Below are positions 1-7,849 of a DNA stretch of 64,000 nt, piece after piece. This stretch comes from CAMCHP01 sp036835325. Its GTDB lineage: Bacteria > Bacteroidota > Bacteroidia > Flavobacteriales_D > Sanyastnellaceae. The stretch covers positions 3,860-67,859 of the forward strand of contig DAITMF010000015.1 of the NCBI GenBank assembly GCA_036835325.1. Reading direction: 5' to 3'. The position numbers and the translations under genes were made by a program. Position 1 is the first letter of the stretch; every line of letters starts with the position of its first letter. The notes below the pieces were generated by a model that was not told where the DNA came from, made no database searches, and was given only the letters and a program-made list of their open reading frames with translations.

Positions 1-1086
1 GGTACCGAAGGGGCCATTTCAAACCCCGAAGAAGCGCTTGTTGTAGCGCGTGAAATTGGGTTCCCGATTTTAATTAAGGCTTCTGCCGGTGGCGGTGGAA
101 AAGGCATGCGTGTGGTCGCGGAACCAGGCGAACTGGAAGAGCAAATGCGCCGCGCAATCTCAGAGGCCGAAAGTTCATTCGGTGATGGTGCTGTGTTCGT
201 TGAACGTTACGTAGATCAGCCGCGCCACATTGAGGTGCAGGTGCTGGCCGATACCCACGGTAACGTGGTTCACCTCTTCGAACGTGAGTGCAGCATTCAA
301 CGCCGCCACCAGAAGGTAGTTGAAGAAGCCCCAAGCAGCGTACTTACTGCCGATCTGCGCGCACAAATGGGCAAGAGTGCCTGCGATGTTGCTCGTGCGT
401 GCAACTACGTTGGTGCCGGCACGGTTGAATTTCTTTTGGATGGAAGGATGAACTATTACTTCCTCGAAATGAATACGCGTTTGCAGGTCGAACATCCGGT
501 TACGGAGATGATTACAGGTGTTGATTTGGTGCGTGAGCAAATCAACATTGCGCAAGGCCATGCCATCAGTTTCAAGCAAGAAGAATTGCACATTCAAGGT
601 CATGCCCTCGAGCTTAGGGTGTATGCCGAAGATCCTGAGAACGAGTTTCTCCCCGACATTGGCACGCTAAGAACCTACCGCCGTCCTGAAGGTGCCGGCA
701 TACGCGTTGACGATGGCTACGAAGAAGGCATGGAGATTCCGATCTACTATGACCCCATGATTGCCAAGTTGGTGGTGCACGCAGCTGACCGCGCAGCCGC
801 CATCGAACGCATGACGCGTGCCATAGATGATTACCGCATCAATGGGGTTAAAACCACGCTTCCGTTTGGTAGGTTCGCCATTAACCACGAAGCCTTTAAG
901 AGCGGTAAGTTCGATACAGGCTTTGTAAAAACGCATTTCAAGCCTGAAAACCTTAACCGCTTCGATGCAAACGATGCGCGTTTGGCTGCGGCTGCTGCCT
1001 TGCTTTTTGTAGAACAGAGCAAGTCTGAAGCATCGACAATGGCTGCCCCGGAAGGGGTTTCGAACTGGAAATTGCGAAGGGGTTAA
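1..1086 (+). CDS. accC: Acetyl-CoA carboxylase, biotin carboxylase subunit (5' end outside window)
   Basis: Carboxylates biotin on the carrier protein AccB using ATP and bicarbonate, the first step of fatty acid synthesis, in the cytosol. The frame is open from base 1, so roughly the first quarter of the protein lies outside the window. Visible in order are the ATP-grasp glycine loop GGGGKGMR, HIEVQVLAD, the ERECSIQRRHQK segment, the metal- and biotin-site stretch EMNTRLQVEHPVTEM, and the C-terminal RVYAEDP region. A short Ala/Ser-rich tail follows the carboxylase core. Propionyl- or methylcrotonyl-CoA carboxylase subunits share these motifs, but the chain stops soon after the core with no fused biotinyl domain, which favours AccC. 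The accB partner would be expected just upstream, outside the window. Confidence 0.93.
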   Translation, partial: GTEGAISNPEEALVVAREIGFPILIKASAGGGGKGMRVVAEPGELEEQMRRAISEAESSFGDGAVFVERYVDQPRHIEVQVLADTHGNVVHLFERECSIQRRHQKVVEEAPSSVLTADLRAQMGKSACDVARACNYVGAGTVEFLLDGRMNYYFLEMNTRLQVEHPVTEMITGVDLVREQINIAQGHAISFKQEELHIQGHALELRVYAEDPENEFLPDIGTLRTYRRPEGAGIRVDDGYEEGMEIPIYYDPMIAKLVVHAADRAAAIERMTRAIDDYRINGVKTTLPFGRFAINHEAFKSGKFDTGFVKTHFKPENLNRFDANDARLAAAAALLFVEQSKSEASTMAAPEGVSNWKLRRG

Positions 1087-1131
1087 CACCCTTTGGCACG
1101 CTTTGTGCGAACCTGTATACAGAAAGAACCG

Positions 1132-1140
1132 TATCTTTCG
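1132..1140 (+). promoter_or_regulatory. Candidate -7 promoter element (TATCTTTCG)
   Basis: TATCTTTC resembles the Bacteroidetes -7 element TAnnTTTG and lies 8 bases before the start codon of the DUF4294 gene. The nearest upstream TTTG (1102-1105) is 26 bases away, longer than the usual 17-23, so only the -7 part is supported. Confidence 0.35.
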
Positions 1141-1147
1141 TTAGACT

Positions 1148-1807
1148 ATGGGTATGCGTTACTTATTCATTTGCGTATTTGCAGTACTGACCACAGCGGC
1201 TAAGGCGCAGGTTTCCACACCTTCGGGTATGGTTTGCCTCACTGAAATCGTTGATGGCGATACCCTCGTTTTGGTTACACTTGACCCCGCGTTTGTTGCA
1301 GGGCCCCGCGAGTTTAAGACTGAGCGTGACCGCAGAAAATACCAGCGTCTTGAACGAAAGGTAGTGAAGGTTTACCCTTACGCGTACGCGGCCGGTGTAC
1401 TCATGCACGAGTACGACCAGGAACTGGCTTCACTCAAAACCGACCGCGAACGAAAGAAGTACTTGCAAAATGCCGAAGACGCGCTCAAAGCGCAATTTGA
1501 AGGCGAGCTGCGCAACATGACCGTTAGTGAAGGTGTGTTGCTGATTAAGTTAATCGATCGGCAAACCGGCGACACTTCGTACGGCCTTATTCAAGATCTC
1601 AAGGGCAACTTCTCGGCCTTCATGTGGCAAGGTGTAGCCCGCTTGTTTGGCCACAATTTGAAAGACCGTTACGACGCCGAGGCCAATGAGGCCGATATTG
1701 AATCGATCGTGCGCGACATCGAAATGGGCATTCTTGAGTGCCGGCTTCCGTCGAAAGAAGAGCTCATGGCCAACCATGAGCCTTACAAAAAGAAAGCGAA
1801 GCGTTAA
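1148..1807 (+). CDS. DUF4294 family secreted protein
   Basis: 219-residue protein of a Bacteroidetes family of unknown function (DUF4294). An N-terminal hydrophobic signal peptide ends in AKAQ. It is followed by the family opening DGDTLVLVTLDP, the basic helix FKTERDRRKYQRLERKVVK with the VYPYA motif, and the core LIKLIDRQTGDTSYGLIQ and FMWQGVARLFG. The rest is rich in charged helices. The likely location is the periplasm or cell surface side of a membrane. Start at the first ATG; a second ATG two codons on would serve equally. The stop codon sits in the loop of an 8-bp inverted repeat (1794-1815) just before the next gene. No biochemical role is known to me for the family. Confidence 0.82.
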   Translation: MGMRYLFICVFAVLTTAAKAQVSTPSGMVCLTEIVDGDTLVLVTLDPAFVAGPREFKTERDRRKYQRLERKVVKVYPYAYAAGVLMHEYDQELASLKTDRERKKYLQNAEDALKAQFEGELRNMTVSEGVLLIKLIDRQTGDTSYGLIQDLKGNFSAFMWQGVARLFGHNLKDRYDAEANEADIESIVRDIEMGILECRLPSKEELMANHEPYKKKAKR

Positions 1808-1815
1808 CTTCGCTT
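1794..1815 (+). other. 8-bp perfect inverted repeat spanning a stop codon, overlapping a -7-like element
   Basis: AAGCGAAG and CTTCGCTT flank a 6-base loop that contains the DUF4294 stop codon. The right arm also forms TAACTTCG (1805-1812), close to the Bacteroidetes -7 element, 4 bases before the aldehyde dehydrogenase ATG. It may be a weak terminator, a promoter with dyad symmetry, or both. There is no T-run after it, which argues against a classical terminator. Confidence 0.35.
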
Positions 1816-1816
1816 C

Positions 1817-3172
1817 ATGCTCCATTCCACCAACCCGTATACAGGCGAAAAGCTGGCAAGCCGTCAAACCGACAGCGACCACCGCATTGAAGAAGTGCTG
1901 CGAAGCGCTCGCTTGGCTTTTGAGCATTGGCGAGCAACGCCGCTTGAAAAGCGTATCGCCTGCGTTCAGCGACTTGGTGAACTTACAACTGAACAAGCGT
2001 CGAAATGGGCCTTTCAAATGGCCTTGGAAATGGGAAAGCCCGTTGTTCAAGGCAAAGCAGAGATGCTGAAATGCGCCTCCCTCTGCCGGATAGCCGGTAA
2101 CCGTGCTGCTGAATGGTTGGCCAATGAAGACCTGAGTTCGGATGGTCGGAAGGCGTTTGTTCAGCACGATCCGATAGGCGTTGTTTTGGGCATTATGCCG
2201 TGGAACTTCCCTTTTTGGCAGGTGTATCGGTTTGCAATTCCTACGCTGCTCGCTGGCAACACAGCCATACTCAAGCATGCGTCAAATGTGAGTTTGTGCG
2301 CAGCCGGAGCCGTTGAGCTGTTCAAAGAGGCCGGATTCCCCGAAGGAGTTTTTGATGCGCTTTTCATTCCGGGAAATCGCGCCACTTCGTTGGTAGCCGA
2401 TTACCGCATCGCCGGGGTAAGTTTAACCGGGAGCGAATACGCCGGCTCTCAGATTGCGGCCGCCGCAGGAAAGGCGATCAAACCGGTCGTGCTTGAATTG
2501 GGCGGTAACAATGCCTTCATCGTTGATCATGACGCTGACCTCAACCACGCTGTTGAAGCCTTCATCAAGGCCCGATTTTTAAATTCGGGTCAAAGCTGCA
2601 TTGCAGCCAAACGGCTACTTCTTCATAACGCGATTTACGCCGATTTTTTGGCACTTCTTTTGGACAGGATGGATGAGCTGGTCGTTGGCGATCCTACATC
2701 ATCGGCCACCTTTGTGGGGCCGCTCGCCCGAGTTGACCTTGCCGATGAACTGCAATCTCAGTTCGAACGTTCGGTAAACGCCGGAGCCCGGTGCGTGAAA
2801 GGCGGTGAACGCAATGGTGCACTGTTTCAACCTACCGTTCTGGTGGATGTAGAACCCGGAATGGCGGCATTTGATGAAGAAAGCTTCGGTCCGCTTGCGG
2901 CGATTACGCGCTTCGATCATTTTGAATCGGCCATTGCGTTGAGCAATGCCAGCCGGTTTGGGTTGGGCGTATCGGTGTTCTCGTCGTCGGTTGATCGTGT
3001 TTTGGCGCATGCCAAAGCATTCAACGAAGGCGCTGTCTTTATCAATGACCTCGTCTACAGCGACCCGGAGTTGCCTTTTGGAGGGGTGAAAGTTTCGGGG
3101 ATAGGCCGCGAGTTGGCCCGCGACGGGATGTTGGCCTTTGTGAACCGTAAAACCGTGGTGGTGCGACTCTGA
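1817..3172 (+). CDS. NAD(P)-dependent aldehyde dehydrogenase, succinate-semialdehyde dehydrogenase-like
   Basis: 451-residue ALDH-superfamily enzyme that oxidises an aldehyde to its acid with NAD(P), cytosolic. Cofactor and active-site motifs are all present: MPWNFPFWQ, the KHAS stretch, SLTGSEYAGSQIA, the general-base Glu in LELGGNNAF (about residue 226), the nucleophilic Cys in NSGQSCIAAKR (about residue 261), and ESFGPLAAI near the end. The length and the short N-terminus without a presequence match the Sad/YneI-type succinate-semialdehyde dehydrogenase branch rather than the longer GabD type. Substrate assignment is an inference. The start is the first ATG after the preceding stop, 9 bases downstream. 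No pathway partner is adjacent, so the physiological aldehyde is unknown. Confidence 0.85.
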   Translation: MLHSTNPYTGEKLASRQTDSDHRIEEVLRSARLAFEHWRATPLEKRIACVQRLGELTTEQASKWAFQMALEMGKPVVQGKAEMLKCASLCRIAGNRAAEWLANEDLSSDGRKAFVQHDPIGVVLGIMPWNFPFWQVYRFAIPTLLAGNTAILKHASNVSLCAAGAVELFKEAGFPEGVFDALFIPGNRATSLVADYRIAGVSLTGSEYAGSQIAAAAGKAIKPVVLELGGNNAFIVDHDADLNHAVEAFIKARFLNSGQSCIAAKRLLLHNAIYADFLALLLDRMDELVVGDPTSSATFVGPLARVDLADELQSQFERSVNAGARCVKGGERNGALFQPTVLVDVEPGMAAFDEESFGPLAAITRFDHFESAIALSNASRFGLGVSVFSSSVDRVLAHAKAFNEGAVFINDLVYSDPELPFGGVKVSGIGRELARDGMLAFVNRKTVVVRL

Positions 3173-3173
3173 T

Positions 3174-3890
3174 TCAGCGGCTCCAGAGGTTGTATTTCAA
3201 GATGCACCAAATTGCTCTGAAGCCATCGCGCCAACCGATTTTCTTGCCTTCTTCGTAGGTGCGACCATAGTACGAGATACCGACTTCATAAATGCGAATG
3301 CCCTTCACGCGGCTCAGTTTGGCGGTGAGTTCGGGTTCAAAACCGAAGCGATTTTCTTTGAGTACAAGCTCTTTGGCGATGCTGGCTCGCATGAGTTTGT
3401 AACAGGTTTCCATATCGGTTAAGTTGAGATTGGTCAACGCATTGCTGAGCGCTGTCAAGAATTTGTTGCCGATGGAGTGCCAAAAGAAGAGGATGCGGTG
3501 GGGCGAACCGCCCATGAACCGGGAACCGTAAACCACATCGGCATGGCCGTCGATAATGGGTTTGAGCAGAATGCCGTATTCATTGGGGTCGTACTCAAGA
3601 TCGGCGTCTTGCACAATCACGAAATCGCCGCTTGCAAGTTCAATGGCCTTGCGAATGGCCGCACCTTTGCCTTTGTTGACGGGTTGGGTGAAGCATTTGC
3701 AGCGCACCGCAGGGTGGCTGTGAATGAAGTCATCGATGCGGTCTCCGGTGGCATCGGTGGAGCAATCGTTGACAATCACCAGCTCAAGAGCAGTGTTATC
3801 GGGCAGACTTACGGCCACGACTTTTTCGAGCAGATGTTTCAATGTGCGCTCTTCGTTGTAAGCCGGTATCAGTACAGATAAAAGCGTCAT
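3174..3890 (-). CDS. Glycosyltransferase family 2, polyprenyl-phosphate mannosyl/glucosyltransferase-like
   Basis: 238-residue GT-A fold glycosyltransferase of the dolichyl-phosphate mannose synthase type, predicted to move a sugar from a nucleotide donor onto a polyprenyl phosphate at the cytoplasmic membrane face. Visible are SVLIPAYNEERTL at the N-terminus, the VIVNDCSTDATGD strand, NKGKGAAIRKA, and the metal-binding DAD in VIVQDADLEYDP. The C-terminus has the acceptor-site GFEPELTAKL and no membrane anchor. The start chosen makes a 4-base ATGA overlap with the upstream GT-C-like membrane gene. That coupling suggests this enzyme makes the lipid-linked sugar used by its neighbour. The longer open frame upstream starts inside the neighbour and reads poorly. 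Confidence 0.85.
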   Translation of the reverse strand: MTLLSVLIPAYNEERTLKHLLEKVVAVSLPDNTALELVIVNDCSTDATGDRIDDFIHSHPAVRCKCFTQPVNKGKGAAIRKAIELASGDFVIVQDADLEYDPNEYGILLKPIIDGHADVVYGSRFMGGSPHRILFFWHSIGNKFLTALSNALTNLNLTDMETCYKLMRASIAKELVLKENRFGFEPELTAKLSRVKGIRIYEVGISYYGRTYEEGKKIGWRDGFRAIWCILKYNLWSR

Positions 3891-5755
3891 GGGCGGTTGG
3901 TTCTTTGCAAGGAGGTGCGTTCTACAAAAGGTGTGATGGCAATGTTGGCAAGTTGGATTTCTCCTGAGTCGCGTCTCCAAAAGTACATTGCCACAACGTC
4001 ATCTTTGCGCCGCAGTTCAGGCGTGAGGTAGGTGAAGCGAAAGGGCATCCAAACACCGGTGTCAATGGGGGCGAGAATCACTTCATTGAGGGCACGCGCA
4101 TGGTAGGCGTAGGATGCACTTCGGTAAAATGCAGAGCCCACTACCGTGTTTCTGCTGAGTGCAGTGGTGTCGCGCACCTTAATCCATCCATCCAACACCA
4201 AAAAAGCATGGTCAGACGAAGTGACGCGGTCGAAATGGACGTACATGCGGTGGTGGTTTCCCTCAGATTCGGGAAGGATGGCGATGGAAAACTGTTCGCC
4301 GGGTTTTTGCACAAAGTCAAGCGGCGATTCAACAGCAAGCGGCTGCAAGGGGGTGTAGCGCTCGCTGTTGGGCTGGTGCGACGGTGCGGAAGCGATGCTT
4401 CTGTTGATTAAAAGCAAGTCGTCCGCATTCGAGGGCGCAGAGGTAGCCAAAAATGATGCTGCGTAGTATTCAGCAGTGATGCGGTCAGGGGGAAGGATGC
4501 CCTTTGCAAATTGCCAACTTTGAAACAGGTTGAGTGCAAACACTAACCCAAGAATGGCGCATCCGATGGCGAATACGGTGCGCGTTCTGGCATGCATCCA
4601 TTGCATCAAAGCGGCCAGTGGGAGGGCCATAACCGGCAAAACCTGCACCATTGGTCGTTGCGAAAACGATGCGGCATACCACCATGTGCTCCATGAGGCG
4701 GCGAGGTAAATGGCACCGGCCAGAAACACCGCGGTGGGCCAAAACAGTTTGCGGTGACTGCGCCAAAGCACCGGTAAACCGGCCATAGAAATGGCCATAA
4801 GCGGTGTGTAAACGAACCATCCTTTGCGGAAGCTGAAGAGGAAATCGGAGAGGTGAGGACTGTGAAGGTCGAGTCCTTCACCGGCATTTCCGTATTCGGT
4901 GTAGAGAAAGCTTCCTGTTGCCCACTTCCAGTAGAGCAACTGGGGGAGAACGATGGCTATCCCAACGGCGGCGGTCAGCAGGGTGGCTGATACCCGACGC
5001 GCGAAGAGGGTTTGCAAACGGTTTTTTAGGGCCGACCATCCATCCATCCCCCAGAAAAAAGGAACGACCGCCAACCACGCTTCGGTTGGCCGCGCGAGCA
5101 CTGCAAGTCCGAGCAGTGCGCCTAAACCGATGCTATTTCCGGCAGTAGGTCGATCGATCCAGCGCGGCGTTTGCCAGACTACACCGGCCGTTAGGGCGAA
5201 GAGTGGAATGTGCGGCATCATCATGGAGATGCCGTGCGTAATGAGCCAGTTGCTGCCCAAGAGCGTGAGAATGAGGCTGCTTGCTGCCGTGTTGAAGCTG
5301 AAGTATTTCGCGAGAATCTTGAACGTGAAGGCGATACCGATGAGCGAGTAGAGCAGGCTTCCGATGGCCATGGCCAGGTTGTACGGCGCTGACAAACCGT
5401 CGGTGGGCGCCCCTGTTACGATGGCGGTTAAATGTCCAACGGCAAAGAACGGGGCATACAACACGGCCAACCCGAGTGGGTATTTCATTACCCATTGATC
5501 AGGCTGAGTTTGAATCATCTGGTAAAATGCATCGGTGATTTCGTAGCCATTGACGAGCGCCAAGAAGGGCTCTGAATTGGCCAATCCCGGGTCATTGTAG
5601 ATGAAGGTGAGAGGGAGGATGAGGTAATAACCGAGTACATCCCATGAGATGACCTGTGCTGGCAGGCCATTCCAGGCGACAAAGGCAAGCAGAGCGGCGT
5701 AAACAAAGCCAATGGGCCAGTTTTGGCGGTTGAAAGGCATGCTCAGTCGCCCCAT
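3887..5755 (-). CDS. Multi-pass membrane protein, probable GT-C (GT39-like) glycosyltransferase
   Basis: 622-residue membrane protein with about ten hydrophobic segments between residues 15 and 420, followed by a soluble beta-rich C-terminal part of about 200 residues. The first periplasmic loop carries acidic residues (SWDVLGYYLILP), as expected of the catalytic loop in GT-C enzymes that use polyprenyl-phosphate sugars. The downstream DPM-like GT2, joined by an ATGA overlap, fits a donor-synthesis and transfer pair. Function is inferred; the acceptor is unknown. Start at codon 1 overlaps the upstream YigZ gene by 13 bases; the ATG at codon 6 would leave a 2-base gap instead and is equally possible. 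Two copies of the dispersed CATCCATCC repeat lie antisense within it, one encoding WGMDGWS. Confidence 0.68.
   Translation of the reverse strand: MGRLSMPFNRQNWPIGFVYAALLAFVAWNGLPAQVISWDVLGYYLILPLTFIYNDPGLANSEPFLALVNGYEITDAFYQMIQTQPDQWVMKYPLGLAVLYAPFFAVGHLTAIVTGAPTDGLSAPYNLAMAIGSLLYSLIGIAFTFKILAKYFSFNTAASSLILTLLGSNWLITHGISMMMPHIPLFALTAGVVWQTPRWIDRPTAGNSIGLGALLGLAVLARPTEAWLAVVPFFWGMDGWSALKNRLQTLFARRVSATLLTAAVGIAIVLPQLLYWKWATGSFLYTEYGNAGEGLDLHSPHLSDFLFSFRKGWFVYTPLMAISMAGLPVLWRSHRKLFWPTAVFLAGAIYLAASWSTWWYAASFSQRPMVQVLPVMALPLAALMQWMHARTRTVFAIGCAILGLVFALNLFQSWQFAKGILPPDRITAEYYAASFLATSAPSNADDLLLINRSIASAPSHQPNSERYTPLQPLAVESPLDFVQKPGEQFSIAILPESEGNHHRMYVHFDRVTSSDHAFLVLDGWIKVRDTTALSRNTVVGSAFYRSASYAYHARALNEVILAPIDTGVWMPFRFTYLTPELRRKDDVVAMYFWRRDSGEIQLANIAITPFVERTSLQRTNRP
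4181..4207 (+). repeat. Dispersed CATCCATCC-polyA repeat, copy 1
   Basis: AATCCATCCATCC, then AACACC and a run of six A. It lies inside the GT-C-like gene, which is on the opposite strand and reads it as the LVLDGWI segment. Confidence 0.6.
5036..5062 (+). repeat. Dispersed CATCCATCC-polyA repeat, copy 2
   Basis: CCATCCATCCATCCCC, then CAG and six A, then GG. It lies inside the GT-C-like gene in antisense; the gene reads FFWGMDGWS through it. Confidence 0.65.
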
Positions 5756-6345
5756 GTTGCTGCCTTTTCGAGCGCCTCAGACACGGCAGGTGCCAACGAC
5801 TTACGCACTTCTACGGAGAGCGAGCAATCGGCACCGAAACTGTGTTGCAGCATTTCGAGGTTGAAGTCTTTGAGTACCTTCATAACGGCTCCCATGCGCT
5901 CGTAGGTAAAGCTAACCGAGACTTCGTGCATGACGAGTTCTTCGGTAATTTCATTGGCTTCGATGGCCTGGCGGGCTGCGGTTCGGTAGGCATCGATGAG
6001 TCCGCCGACGCCCAATTTGGTGCCTCCAAAGTAGCGTACCACCACAACGAGGGTATTGGTAATGTCGAACGATTGCAATTGTCCGAGGATGGGTTTTCCG
6101 GCGCTGTTTGACGGCTCACCATCGTCATTGGCTCTGAAGTGGTTTCCGTCGGCACCCAGTCGCCATGCATAGCAATGGTGCCGAGCGGCATGGTGCTGTT
6201 TGCGGAGTTCGTCGAGGTGGAAGCGAATTTCCTCTTCGTTGCTGACGGGAAAGGCGTAGCCAAAATGCTTGCTGCCCTTGACTTTGTAAAGGCTTTCAGA
6301 ACAACGGTTGAGCGTACGAAAGGTATCGTTCACCCCATTGGTCAT
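5743..6345 (-). CDS. yigZ: IMPACT/YigZ family protein
   Basis: 200-residue member of the UPF0029/IMPACT family. The N-terminal half carries the family signature: KGSKHFGYAFPV, HHCYAWRLG, DDGEPSNSAGKPIL and VVVVRYFGGTKLGVGGLI. The C-terminal domain (about residue 130 on) has an alpha-beta pattern like the EF-G domain IV/V-like fold reported for E. coli YigZ. Eukaryotic IMPACT modulates translation control through GCN1. The bacterial role is uncertain, with RNA or ribosome binding proposed. Its start overlaps the stop of the upstream small gene by 4 bases (ATGA), so the two are probably translationally coupled. Length is normal for the family. Confidence 0.9.
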   Translation of the reverse strand: MTNGVNDTFRTLNRCSESLYKVKGSKHFGYAFPVSNEEEIRFHLDELRKQHHAARHHCYAWRLGADGNHFRANDDGEPSNSAGKPILGQLQSFDITNTLVVVVRYFGGTKLGVGGLIDAYRTAARQAIEANEITEELVMHEVSVSFTYERMGAVMKVLKDFNLEMLQHSFGADCSLSVEVRKSLAPAVSEALEKAATWGD

Positions 6346-6743
6346 GAAATCGGGTTCAGAATCACAGAGAAGACCGTTATGGTGTTGGGGTCGCGGTCGT
6401 AGTAAAGTTTATCAAGGGCTGAGAGCACGTTTTTGGCCCTGAAGTAGGAGGTGTGCAGTACAGGGTCACCCGAAACCGACCACTGAATCGTGTACGAAGA
6501 TTCACGGTCTTTGTGAGTGCGCACGTAGTCGAGCATGTTTTTGAGCGCGTCAGATTTGCTCAAGCCGTCGCAGCTGTGGTAGAGAAAGCTTTGGTTGTGG
6601 CGCGGGTTCACGGTGATGAGGTGCAAGATGAACTTCCCTTCGTGTTCTTCGAAGTTGTAAATCAAGCTGTTGGAGCCCATTCCGATGTAGCTGCCGATTT
6701 CCGATTGGAGCTTGGCGATTTCAATATTGCGGTCAACTGCCAT
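6342..6743 (-). CDS. Conserved small protein of unknown function
   Basis: 133-residue cytosolic protein without signal peptide or membrane segment. I do not recognise a characterised family. An N-terminal helix (IEIAKLQSEIGSYIG) precedes an alternating alpha-beta pattern with short motifs RHNQSFLYHSCD, YTIQWSVSG and VLHTSYFRAKNVLSALDKLY. It ends four bases into the YigZ gene (ATGA overlap). A TACCTTTA element sits between it and the upstream EEP gene, so it may begin a sub-operon with yigZ and the two glycosyltransferases. Coupling to YigZ is the only context clue to its role. Confidence 0.6.
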   Translation of the reverse strand: MAVDRNIEIAKLQSEIGSYIGMGSNSLIYNFEEHEGKFILHLITVNPRHNQSFLYHSCDGLSKSDALKNMLDYVRTHKDRESSYTIQWSVSGDPVLHTSYFRAKNVLSALDKLYYDRDPNTITVFSVILNPIS

Positions 6744-6775
6744 GGCGTGTTCTTAGACCTGTAAAGGTAGAAGAT

Positions 6776-7849
6776 TTAGGGGATTTGGGTCAGGTTTTCG
6801 CCTTCGGCGGATGAGCGAATGCGCACCGTTAAACGCACGGGTTGGTGGTCGCTCCACGCGAATTTCTGGTCGATGGTTTTAACTTCCACTACCTCGAGGT
6901 TGGGTGAAACCACGAAGTGATCGATAACCGATGTGTATGAGTTTTCGGAGTACACCGTTTCAAGTTTGCGGTTGGTGGGAGTGCTAGGGTCAGCCACCCA
7001 TTTGAAACCAGCAGGTAGCTGAGCATCGCTGAGGACGAATTCATTGTAGTCACCGCTGGAATTGATGGGCGTGTAGTTTGGCGGGCATTGGTTCCAATCG
7101 CCTCCGATGACAACGTAGTTTCCTTTGTCGTACTCGGCTTGTGCGAAGGCCATGATGCGTTCGATTTCGCCTGCCACCATTGTGCCTGAAGTATCGTAGG
7201 CAGAGCAGTGCGTATTGATGGCGACCAGTTCTTTTCCGTTTTCCAGGGGCGTGCGGTGGCTCAGGAAGCACCGGTCAAGGAAGAAAATGCGTGTTGGCCA
7301 GCTGAATTGAGAATCGAAGGCATGCCGTTCGAAGTCGATGGCCGGCAAACGGCTGTAGGTAGCCAAACCGGATACCACACCTCCCATAGGGTTATGGAGA
7401 GGCATTGGGACAAATTTCACGTTGTAGTTCATCGCAAATGCGCGCATGTGGTCAGGAAGATGCTGGCCATAGAAGTCGATTTGGTTGAAATTTTGGCTGC
7501 GATCGGCCATGCTGTCGATTTCCTGAATGAAGAACACATCGGTGGTGGCGTTGCTGCGGAAGAACTCGGCGATGCCTTGTTTGTAGTGTTCAACGTCTTC
7601 GCGGGGTGCTCGAACCTGTTTGCCACCGTCGTAGAAGAAATCAGCCCGATCACCTTGACCGCTGTAGCCGATGTTCCATGTGATGAAGGTGAAGCTGCTA
7701 TCAGGCGTTGCTTTTGCTTCGCCACGGGCGATGACTTGAAGCTGTTTTGGAGGATTGAAATCGGTGAGTGTGGCGTACACAAGCACAGCTCCGACATAGA
7801 GGCCGGCCAAGAGAGCCAGCCACGCCAATGCTTTAAATAGCATCTTCAT
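6776..7849 (-). CDS. Endonuclease/exonuclease/phosphatase (EEP) family protein, membrane anchored
   Basis: 357 residues. One N-terminal transmembrane segment (about 5-27) is followed by an EEP-fold domain that cleaves phosphodiester or phosphomonoester bonds with a divalent metal. Catalytic motifs are visible in order: FITWNIGY, FFIQEIDS (metal Glu), AINTHCSAYD, GGDWNQ (Asp/Asn pair), SVIDHFVVS, and the terminal WSDHQPVRL with the catalytic Asp-His. Orientation of the anchor places the domain outside the cytoplasm. The substrate could be nucleic acid, a phospholipid headgroup or a sphingolipid-like molecule. Adjacency to a lysophospholipase-like hydrolase, with which it shares a 4-base ATGA overlap, slightly favours a lipid substrate, but this is inference. 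Confidence 0.82.
   Translation of the reverse strand: MKMLFKALAWLALLAGLYVGAVLVYATLTDFNPPKQLQVIARGEAKATPDSSFTFITWNIGYSGQGDRADFFYDGGKQVRAPREDVEHYKQGIAEFFRSNATTDVFFIQEIDSMADRSQNFNQIDFYGQHLPDHMRAFAMNYNVKFVPMPLHNPMGGVVSGLATYSRLPAIDFERHAFDSQFSWPTRIFFLDRCFLSHRTPLENGKELVAINTHCSAYDTSGTMVAGEIERIMAFAQAEYDKGNYVVIGGDWNQCPPNYTPINSSGDYNEFVLSDAQLPAGFKWVADPSTPTNRKLETVYSENSYTSVIDHFVVSPNLEVVEVKTIDQKFAWSDHQPVRLTVRIRSSAEGENLTQIP

Noticed and set aside
7208..7840. A 210-residue open frame antisense to the EEP-family gene
   Set aside because: The opposite frame has complete catalytic motifs; this one has none and no promoter.
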